Source: Fangia hongkongensis FSC776 = DSM 21703
GTDB taxonomy: Bacteria; Pseudomonadota; Gammaproteobacteria; Francisellales; Francisellaceae
NCBI RefSeq assembly: GCF_000379445.1
Contig: NZ_KB902271.1
Coordinates: 117,153-181,152 of the forward strand
DNA: 64,000 nt
Reading direction: 5' to 3'
The notes beneath the pieces were generated by a model. That model searched no databases. It worked only from the letters and a program-made list of their open reading frames with translations, and was not told where the DNA came from. Shown here one piece after another: positions 57,132-64,000 of the stretch (position 1 is its first letter; each line of letters starts with the position of its first letter). The position numbers and the translations under genes are program-made.

Positions 57132-57213
57132 AGGATCAAGTTCCTTAAATAATCTTTCATCTTTAATTCAGCTGACGATTGTATCATAGCGTGGTGCTTT
57201 TTGCCCTTTTATT

Positions 57214-58737
57214 TTAATGCGCTCGTCTACTGGTGAGAATAATAAAGATCACAAGGGAATAAACACCTATTACCACAAAATACCATACTGTTGACAGAAG
57301 TGCTGCATTAAGTGGTGAAATGTAGCTTATCATCGGTAAGGTTGCAAGATAGATAATAAGGAAAATACACTTTCTAAGCGCCTGCATTAAGCTATCAACC
57401 TTATTTATCACTGAAGTTATAATAAAAACCAACTGGAAAATAAGCACAATCACAGTAATTTCAAACACAATTTTATAGCTGCCAAGTGAAATTAAAATAT
57501 TGAAAATTGTAAAAAGGATAAATGAAATAATCACTCCAAATGGCATTCTAAACTTATACTCTTCTCGCTTAACATCTTTTCGAAAAACTGTCAGCGCCAG
57601 TGGCACGGTTTTATAAGAAAGGATATGAAATAAGCCAAGCACTTGCGCGAGATCAGACCAACTATTAAAACTAAATAAGAAAACCACTGCCAATAAGGCA
57701 TTGAAAATAAGTGAACGTCTTGATAAACCATAGATTGGATGAACATTATCAAAAAATTGTGGCATCTGTTTTTTGCGCGCCATTGCTGTAAACATTCTTG
57801 ATGCTGACCCAGTAAATGCAAGCGCGGTGCCCATTGGTGCAGCAACCGCACCGATATATAACACAACAATAAAAAAATTGAGCCCTAAAATACCCACTAG
57901 TTGGACAATAGGCGCACTCATATTAAAGCTATCCCAGCCATGGGCTAAAAATGATGGCGGAAGCGCACCAATAAAGGCAACTTGTAATACAATATACAGG
58001 ATAAAACTCACAAAAATTGCAATAGTTAGCGCCCAAGGAATTGTTCTTGTTGGGTTATGAATCTCACTGGAGAAAGATAAAATAGTCTGAAATCCATTAA
58101 ATGAAACAATAATACCTGCCGTTAAAATCGTTACAATGACCGAGGTAAAGCCATAAGGCATAAAACTGCCACCGGCAGATGTGAAATTATGCGGATGGAA
58201 TGCCGCACATAAAAGAATAATTACCGTAATCACAGGCACGGCAAGTTTAATCACAGTGATGAGATTATTGGCCTTTGCTAAAAGCTTAATCCCCCAAAAA
58301 TTGACTAAGGTATAAAAAATAACAAATACAAGTGCGAGCAAACTCCCTATTAACGTCATGCTTTCAGTGGCATCAAAAAACAAATGATGCCAACTCGGGA
58401 CAATATTCACCAAATACTGGACAGTCGCATCAGCCTCCAAAGCAATAACAGCAACGATTCCTAACCAGTTTGCAATCGCAAAAGGAAAACCAAAATATTG
58501 ATTATGCGATAAGGTTGTAATTACTGCTGATAAGCCTCGTATAGGGTGCAGCGTTGCAATCTCAGCATAACACATGGCTAAAAGGTAGATAATAAGTGTT
58601 CCAATCGTCCAAGAAAGAATTGCAGCAGGTCCTGAAATATGTGCTGCAACATAAGGGGCAAATAGCCAGCCACTGCCTACAATTGAAGATATACCAATGA
58701 AGCTTGCCGATGCCAGTTTAATTTTCTGTTGACTCAT
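57214..58737 (-). CDS. APC-family amino-acid permease
   Basis: A 507-residue inner-membrane amino-acid/polyamine/organocation permease with about 12-14 helices. The first helix has IGISSIVGSGWLFAPY (the GxG substrate-binding turn) and helix 6 has AGIIVSFNGFQTILSFSSEI, with IHNPTRTIPWALTIAI following, typical of the family. Substrates in this family range from amino acids to polyamines and cannot be told here. It stands alone. Confidence 0.86.
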   Translation of the reverse strand: MSQQKIKLASASFIGISSIVGSGWLFAPYVAAHISGPAAILSWTIGTLIIYLLAMCYAEIATLHPIRGLSAVITTLSHNQYFGFPFAIANWLGIVAVIALEADATVQYLVNIVPSWHHLFFDATESMTLIGSLLALVFVIFYTLVNFWGIKLLAKANNLITVIKLAVPVITVIILLCAAFHPHNFTSAGGSFMPYGFTSVIVTILTAGIIVSFNGFQTILSFSSEIHNPTRTIPWALTIAIFVSFILYIVLQVAFIGALPPSFLAHGWDSFNMSAPIVQLVGILGLNFFIVVLYIGAVAAPMGTALAFTGSASRMFTAMARKKQMPQFFDNVHPIYGLSRRSLIFNALLAVVFLFSFNSWSDLAQVLGLFHILSYKTVPLALTVFRKDVKREEYKFRMPFGVIISFILFTIFNILISLGSYKIVFEITVIVLIFQLVFIITSVINKVDSLMQALRKCIFLIIYLATLPMISYISPLNAALLSTVWYFVVIGVYSLVIFIILTSRRAH

Positions 58738-58918
58738 ATTATTATAGTTATATTTATCCGTTCATAAAAGTGTAAGCGATTTTATCTCTTTTTCTTAGCT
58801 TTAACTATACTTTAGCGTAACTTCCCGAACATGAAGATTAATGATCAATCAACATCAGATTAGTATACAACCTCCTGCCACTAGCAGATAAAAATCACCA
58901 CCCGCCTCACAAGAAGCA

Positions 58919-58948
58919 CTGTCAAATGATCGATCCGTGGTATACAAT
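58919..58948 (+). promoter_or_regulatory. Predicted sigma-70 promoter of nadK
   Basis: CTGTCA at 58919-58924 and TACAAT at 58943-58948 have an 18-base spacer, about 40 bases before the start codon. Confidence 0.35.
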
Positions 58949-58988
58949 AAAATTTGCTCAGATTGCTAAACGATAAGGACTTTACATT

Positions 58989-59879
58989 GTGACAATACAG
59001 TTTCAGCACATTGCTATTATTGGAACGCACACAAATCCATCCGTAGCACAAACCGTATGTCAATTATTTCAATTGCTCTGTCAACATACAAACGCCTATC
59101 TAGAAAATGAAACCGCGCAAACGCTTGATTGCCATGTTGATAAATCCTATTCGCTCAAAGAACTGGCCCAGATTTGTGATCTTGTCATCGTTGTTGGCGG
59201 GGATGGCAATTTTTTAAATGCAGGTAGAAGCCTCTCTATACTAAAAAGCATCCCCATTATTGGTATTAACCGAGGCAAACTTGGCTTTTTAACAGATATC
59301 ACACCTGATGAGATTGAGTCACGTTTATTTCCTATTTTAAAAGGCCACTATGTTAAAGAAAAACGCTTTATGCTTGAGGCCTCAATTAAGAAAAAAGATA
59401 CTAGTAAATATAACCATACTACCGTTGCACTCAATGATATTGTCATTGCCGCAGGACAACATAACCGGCTTTTTCAAATGAGTGTTCATATTGATGGTCG
59501 TTATGCATTTGATCAACGCGCAGATGGCATGATTATCTCAACACCAACAGGCTCAACAGCTCACGCTCTATCAGCCGGTGGTCCCATTATGCATCCAAGC
59601 ATTGATGCGATCGTACTGGTTCCCATGTACTCACACTCACTGAATAGTCGCCCGCTTATTCTCAACGCTAAAAGTACAATTGTTATTACTATTGCCGAGT
59701 ATAATAACCCAGAGCCTGCTCTTAGTTTCGATGGACATACAAAAACCTATCTTCAAGCCGGTGATCGGGTACAACTTAAAAAGTGTAAAAAGTCTGTTAC
59801 GATACTACATCCTGAAAGTTATGATTACTTCCATTCCCTTCGCTCCAAGCTTCATTGGGGAAAAATGTTATTCCCATAA
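58989..59879 (+). CDS. nadK: NAD kinase
   Basis: Phosphorylates NAD to NADP with ATP. A 296-residue protein starting at GTG, with AAGGA nine bases upstream. The catalytic GGDGNFLNAGR motif is at about residue 73, GINRGKLGFLTDI follows, and the NAD-binding RADGMIISTPTGSTAHALSA and ILNDI-like ALNDIVIAAG are present. It ends 19 bases from the convergent metH. Confidence 0.97.
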   Translation: MTIQFQHIAIIGTHTNPSVAQTVCQLFQLLCQHTNAYLENETAQTLDCHVDKSYSLKELAQICDLVIVVGGDGNFLNAGRSLSILKSIPIIGINRGKLGFLTDITPDEIESRLFPILKGHYVKEKRFMLEASIKKKDTSKYNHTTVALNDIVIAAGQHNRLFQMSVHIDGRYAFDQRADGMIISTPTGSTAHALSAGGPIMHPSIDAIVLVPMYSHSLNSRPLILNAKSTIVITIAEYNNPEPALSFDGHTKTYLQAGDRVQLKKCKKSVTILHPESYDYFHSLRSKLHWGKMLFP

Positions 59880-59898
59880 CCTTTTAACCATCTATCAA

Positions 59899-62800
59899 TC
59901 AAAGTAAATTTGGCCTGAGCCATTTTTCAGCCTCTGAAATTTCTATCTCTTTTCGCTTTGCATAATCCTCTAGCTGATCTTTGGAGATTTTCCCTACACC
60001 AAAGTATTTTGATTCTTTATGTGCAAAGTACAATCCACTGACAGATGCCGCTGGCGATACCGCCATTGATTCGGTCAGCTCAAAACCAAGTGAGTTGACA
60101 TCTAAAAGCGCAAACAGTGCTTTTTTCTCGGTATGATCAGGGCATGCTGGATAGCCAAATGCAGGTCTAATGCCCTGATATTTACCACGAATTAAATCTG
60201 CATTATCAAAGTGCTCATCATTAGCATAGCCCCAGAACTCTTTGCGAATTCTCTCATGCAAGTGCTCTGCAAAGGCTTCTGCTAGCCTATCTGCTAGCAC
60301 TTTGAACATAATCGCATTATATTGATCATGATTTTCTTCAAACGCTTTAAGCTTGGCGTTCATCTCAATACCGGTTGTCACAGCAAAGGCGCCAATATAA
60401 TCAGTCACTTGTAGTGTCTTTGGTGCAATATAGTCACTTAGTGCACGAAATGCTTTATCCTTATTACCTGTTTGCTGTCGAAGCGTGTAAAATTTACTGA
60501 TCACCTTGCCATTATCATCATACACTTCAATATCATTACCAACACTATTCGCCCGATAAAGTCCAAATACGCCGTTTGCTTTTAGCCACTTTTCATGAAT
60601 AATTTTAGCTAACATTGCCTTGGCATCTGCAAATAGCTTTTTCGCTTCTTCGCCTTTAATAGGATCATTGAGTATTTTAGGGTAACTGCCTTTTAGCTCC
60701 CATGCATGAAAAAAAGGGCTCCAGTCAATTCGATCAACCAGCTTTGTTAATGGGTAGTTTTCAAGCACCTGCCTCCCTAAATATTTCGGGCGGTAAATGC
60801 TTGTGTCATCAAATGCTAACTCTAATGATTGCGCATTACATTTTTGATAGTCAAAAATAACTCTCGATGTTCTTGTTTTATGATAGTTCTCCACCAATAA
60901 CTTATATTCATCCTCAATTTTCTGGCAGTAGTTAGCTTTTGTTTTTGCACTAAGTAAATTTGCCATCGTTGAAACAGCGCGAGAGGCATCTAAAACATGC
61001 ACAGTTGGCGAGTTATGCGCTGGTTTTATCTTCACTGCTGTATGGATTTTTGACGTAGTTGCTCCACCAATTAATAATGGTAAATGAACATTTTGGCGCA
61101 TCATTTCAGATGCAACGCTAATCATTTCATCCAATGAGGGGGTAATCAGGCCACTTAGCCCAATTAAATCTGCCTTTTCTTTAACTGCTGTATCAATAAT
61201 CTTTTGGCAAGGTGTCATAACGCCTAAATCAATCACATCATAATTATTACACTGAAGCACGACCCCAACAATATTCTTGCCAATATCATGAACATCGCCT
61301 TTAACTGTTGCTAAAACAATTTTCCCCTTTGAGGTTGTGGCAGCTGATTTCTCTTGTTTTAAAAATGGCTCAAGATAGGCCACTGCCTGCTTCATCACAC
61401 GTGCTGATTTCACCACCTGTGGCAAGAACATTTTACCACTACCGAACAAATCTCCCACAATATCCATGCCAGCCATTAGCGGGCCTTCAATAACTGCAAG
61501 CGGGCTTTTAAGTTTTGACCGTGCTTCTTCTGTGTCCTCAACAATATAATGATTAACTCCCTTTACCAGAGAGTAGCTTAAACGATCTTCTATTGGCTTC
61601 TCGCGCCAAGATAAATCTTGTTTTTTGCTTTTCACATCAGATGAAATTGACTCGGCATATTCCACTAGCTTCTCACCAGCTAGAGGGTCAGTATTTAGAA
61701 TAATTGCCTCAATCAGTCCTTTAAGCTTTGGCTCAATATCTTCATAAATAGTCATTTGACCCGCATTGACAATCCCCATGTCCATGCCTGCTTTAATTGC
61801 ATGATATAAAAATACAGAATGAATCGCCTCACGAACGTGATTATTGCCACGAAAAGAAAAGGAAATATTCGACACACCGCCTGAAATACGAGCATAAGGG
61901 CACAGTTTTTTGATTTCACTTGCTGCTTTAATAAAATCAATCCCATAACTGTGATGCGCCTCAATTCCTGTAGCGACAGCAAAAATGTTCGGATCAAAAA
62001 TGATATCTTCAGCAGGAAAATCAAGCCTATTTACAAGAATATCATACGCACGCTTACATATTTTAACACGTCCATTTAATGTATCCGCTTGACCCTTCTC
62101 ATCAAATGCCATTACCACAACAGAAGCACCATATTTGAGCGCTAATTTTGCATGCTCAATAAACTCATTTTCACCTTCTTTAAGTGAGATGGAATTGATA
62201 ACCCCCTTGCCTTGAATTTGCTTTAAGCCTGTTTCAATCACCGTCCATTTGGAAGAATCAATCATTATTGGCACACGAGAGATATCAGGCTCCGCGGCAA
62301 TCAGTTTTAAAAAACGCTCCATCGCAGCTTCAGCATCAAGCATGCCATCATCCATGTTAATATCAATAATTTGCGCGCCATTCTCCACTTGCATCTGTGC
62401 AATTTCAAGTGCACTTTCATAGTCCTTCTCACGGATAAGACGTGCGAATTTCGCGGAGCCTGAAACATTCGTTCTCTCACCAACATTAACAAAGTTCGTC
62501 TCTTCTCTAAGCACCATACTCTCAAGTCCTGAGAGCGACAGGGTTGGCTCTATCACAGGGAGCGATCTTGGCTTAACTCCTATAATCAACTCATCCATTT
62601 TAGCGATATGAGATGGTGTCGTTCCACAACAGCCACCTATAATATTGACCAGTTTATTATCAACAAAAGGCTTTAGTTTGTTTGCCATAATCTCTGGTGT
62701 TTCATCATAACCGCCAAAAGCATTAGGCAAGCCAGCATTCGGGTGCATGCTGGTAAATGATCGAGATACTTTTGAGAGCTCAAGCATATGAGGGTAGAGA

Positions 62801-63540
62801 TCATCCGCACCAAGCGCACAATTTAACCCAACACTTAAAGCTCTTGCATGCATAATTGAATAATAAAAGGCATCCACTGTTTGCCCTGAGAGCGTCCGTC
62901 CACTTTGATCCGTTATCGTGCCAGAAAGCATTACTGGTAATACCATATTTTTATCATCAAAATACGATTTAATCGCAAATATGGCGGCCTTTGCATTTAA
63001 AGTATCAAAGATAGTCTCAACTAATATCAGATCAACTCCTCCTGCAATAAGACCATCTAAGTTCTCATAATAAGCCTCTACAAGTTCATCAAATTCAATA
63101 TTTCTAAACCCAGGATCAGTCACATCAGGAGAGATTGACAAGGTGCGATTAGTTGGACCTAAGACACCTGCTACAAAACGTGGTTTTTCTTTAGTAGAGT
63201 ATTTATCTGCGGCACACTTTGCAATTTCGGCGCCTCTCTTAGCAATCAAATACACCTCTTTCTCCATCCCATAATCTGCCATAGAAATAGAGGTGCTATT
63301 AAATGTATTTGTCTCAATAATATCACTACCGGCTGCTAAGTATGCTTCATGAATTTTTTGAATACAATCTGGTTGAGTAAGATTGAGAAGATCATTGTTC
63401 CCTTTTTGATCAATTTGAGCCTGTGCAAACTGATCACCACGATAATCCTGTTCACTAAAATCGTATTGCTGAATCATAGTGCCCATTGCACCATCTAGTA
63501 GTAGAATTCTCTCTTGTAATAACTTCTCAATCTTATGCAT
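59899..63540 (-). CDS. metH: Cobalamin-dependent methionine synthase
   Basis: Transfers a methyl group from methyltetrahydrofolate via cobalamin to homocysteine. The 1213 residues cover all four modules: homocysteine domain ([15 protein letters not shown], zinc cysteines in GLNCALG and [10 protein letters not shown]), pterin domain ([14 protein letters not shown]), cobalamin domain ([19 protein letters not shown] with the axial His, [15 protein letters not shown]), and the SAM activation domain ([12 protein letters not shown]). The first codon of the longest frame is TTG; the ATG at 63540 is used. No cobalamin riboswitch is seen upstream. The requirement for B12 or a B12 source is implied. 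Confidence 0.98.
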   Translation of the reverse strand: MHKIEKLLQERILLLDGAMGTMIQQYDFSEQDYRGDQFAQAQIDQKGNNDLLNLTQPDCIQKIHEAYLAAGSDIIETNTFNSTSISMADYGMEKEVYLIAKRGAEIAKCAADKYSTKEKPRFVAGVLGPTNRTLSISPDVTDPGFRNIEFDELVEAYYENLDGLIAGGVDLILVETIFDTLNAKAAIFAIKSYFDDKNMVLPVMLSGTITDQSGRTLSGQTVDAFYYSIMHARALSVGLNCALGADDLYPHMLELSKVSRSFTSMHPNAGLPNAFGGYDETPEIMANKLKPFVDNKLVNIIGGCCGTTPSHIAKMDELIIGVKPRSLPVIEPTLSLSGLESMVLREETNFVNVGERTNVSGSAKFARLIREKDYESALEIAQMQVENGAQIIDINMDDGMLDAEAAMERFLKLIAAEPDISRVPIMIDSSKWTVIETGLKQIQGKGVINSISLKEGENEFIEHAKLALKYGASVVVMAFDEKGQADTLNGRVKICKRAYDILVNRLDFPAEDIIFDPNIFAVATGIEAHHSYGIDFIKAASEIKKLCPYARISGGVSNISFSFRGNNHVREAIHSVFLYHAIKAGMDMGIVNAGQMTIYEDIEPKLKGLIEAIILNTDPLAGEKLVEYAESISSDVKSKKQDLSWREKPIEDRLSYSLVKGVNHYIVEDTEEARSKLKSPLAVIEGPLMAGMDIVGDLFGSGKMFLPQVVKSARVMKQAVAYLEPFLKQEKSAATTSKGKIVLATVKGDVHDIGKNIVGVVLQCNNYDVIDLGVMTPCQKIIDTAVKEKADLIGLSGLITPSLDEMISVASEMMRQNVHLPLLIGGATTSKIHTAVKIKPAHNSPTVHVLDASRAVSTMANLLSAKTKANYCQKIEDEYKLLVENYHKTRTSRVIFDYQKCNAQSLELAFDDTSIYRPKYLGRQVLENYPLTKLVDRIDWSPFFHAWELKGSYPKILNDPIKGEEAKKLFADAKAMLAKIIHEKWLKANGVFGLYRANSVGNDIEVYDDNGKVISKFYTLRQQTGNKDKAFRALSDYIAPKTLQVTDYIGAFAVTTGIEMNAKLKAFEENHDQYNAIMFKVLADRLAEAFAEHLHERIRKEFWGYANDEHFDNADLIRGKYQGIRPAFGYPACPDHTEKKALFALLDVNSLGFELTESMAVSPAASVSGLYFAHKESKYFGVGKISKDQLEDYAKRKEIEISEAEKWLRPNLL

Positions 63541-63671
63541 CAATATACACGTTTTTACGAGTCAAAATAGTAAGCTAGCATTATTTTAACAATTGATAAA
63601 CTGCTATTTTGCAAAAGCCCAAATTTGTATCCACTGCGCGTATTAAATTAAAATATTTCTTTAAGACACGA

Positions 63672-63711
63672 CACACCCAAATAAGTGTGGCACCCAAATA
63701 TGATTTGGTGC
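63672..63711. repeat. Two adjacent stem-loops with a shared 9-bp repeat
   Basis: ACCCAAATA occurs at 63675-63683 and 63692-63700. Each copy sits in a hairpin: CACAC/GTGTG around an 8-base loop (63672-63689), and GCACCCAAAT paired with ATTTGGTGC around ATG (63690-63711, one bulge). A third 6-bp hairpin lies at 63805-63822. All lie in the 340-base gap between the 5S gene and metH; no T-run follows. Nothing else is seen in that gap except the weak terminator next to 5S. Confidence 0.5.
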
Positions 63712-63847
63712 TATTAACGTATAATTAATATTTTGTTGTGTGATATTTATGATGTGCTTATTGTGTCGTTATTTTGTGATTGAATATAGCGTTTGCACAC
63801 ATGGAGAATCTTTGTTGATTCTGGTGTATTGCTGTTTTTTGCTATTG

Positions 63848-63873
63848 AATAAATAATGGAAGCCTGCTGGCTT
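63848..63873 (-). terminator. Weak terminator-like hairpin after 5S rRNA
   Basis: On the minus strand AAGCC and GGCTT pair around a four-base loop nine bases after the 5S gene, followed by CCATTATTTATT. Position fits an rRNA operon terminator, though the T-tract is interrupted. Confidence 0.35.
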
Positions 63874-63880
63874 GGAATAA

Positions 63881-63996
63881 CTTGGCGGTGACCTACTTTC
63901 ACATGGCGAATGCCACACTATCATCGGCGTAACTGAGTTTCACTTCTAAGTTCGAAATGGAATTAGGTGGTGCCTCAGCACTATTACCGCCAAAAC
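63881..63996 (-). rRNA. rrf: 5S ribosomal RNA
   Basis: The minus strand reads TTGGCGGTAATAGTGCTGAG, then CCATTTCGAACTTAGAAGTG, AACTCAGTTACGCCGATG and ends GAAAGTAGGTCACCGCCAA. The conserved CGAAC loop, the AGAAGTGAAAC segment and complementary ends (TTGGCGG with CCGCCAA) identify 5S rRNA at about 115 bases. It is the distal gene of an rRNA operon whose 23S gene should lie just beyond the right edge of the window. Confidence 0.96.
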
Positions 63997-64000
63997 TTTT

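Noticed and set aside
63541..63880. Cobalamin riboswitch upstream of metH
   Set aside because: The B12-box sequence and aptamer core were looked for on the minus strand and not found.
1..64000. CRISPR array, insertion sequence, prophage or tRNA genes
   Set aside because: No regularly spaced repeats, transposase, integrase or phage proteins, and no tRNA-like sequence with a CCA-compatible acceptor stem were recognised by eye; a covariance search could still find a missed tRNA.

Overview
The window is 64 kb of AT-rich, gene-dense chromosome from a gammaproteobacterium. It shows Gram-negative envelope genes (LPS core and O-antigen ligation, LpxL-type acyltransferase, AmpG, RND efflux), an archaeal-type GatCAB amidotransferase beside bacterial housekeeping genes, EF-P with EpmB, HslVU, a 5S rRNA gene, and many MFS/APC nutrient transporters. 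The DUF2608 exported phosphatase-like protein, the periplasmic chorismate mutase, the Tim44-domain protein and the low G+C (estimated, not counted) fit the Francisella/Fangia/Piscirickettsia side of the class. That placement is inference; I cannot name the genus.

Layout. Bases 1-10115: an RND efflux pump cut by the window edge, a solo LuxR-type regulator, an aromatic amino-acid permease, a Tim44-like protein, a lipoprotein and uvrA. 10116-18494: an intergenic region with a large inverted repeat, a DHA2-type MFS pump, rsmG, a nitroreductase, a YqiA-like esterase with an AGE-family epimerase, an exported DUF2608 protein, an orphan sensor kinase and a methionine-rich outer-membrane protein. 18781-23459: a four-gene catabolic operon (glutamine-synthetase-like ligase, iron alcohol dehydrogenase, PuuD-like hydrolase, aldehyde dehydrogenase). 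It looks like a gamma-glutamylation route in which an alcohol dehydrogenase replaces the amine oxidase, which suggests an amino alcohol such as ethanolamine as substrate. 23460-33554: ftsH, a lipoamide-dehydrogenase-like flavoprotein, proS, and the riboflavin operon ribD-ribE-ribBA-ribH behind an FMN riboswitch. 33555-45547: a cytochrome b561, MFS transporters, a remnant of an FAD oxidoreductase, hslVU, gatCAB, a 46-residue helix-turn-helix protein, an LpxL acyltransferase, NhaD and AmpG.

45621-51581 is an LPS core/O-antigen block of six genes on the plus strand: GT9, two GT2, GT25, the O-antigen ligase and GT4. Next come orn, the divergent efp/epmB pair, an exported chorismate mutase, waaF with a small zinc-finger gene, an MFS and an APC transporter, nadK, the 1213-residue cobalamin methionine synthase metH, and the 5S rRNA gene that ends an rRNA operon entering from the right edge on the minus strand.

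No insertion sequence, prophage, CRISPR array or tRNA gene was seen. Two gene remnants (near 3904 and 35845) show ongoing gene loss. All catalytic residues quoted were read from the translations; no database or folding search was run.
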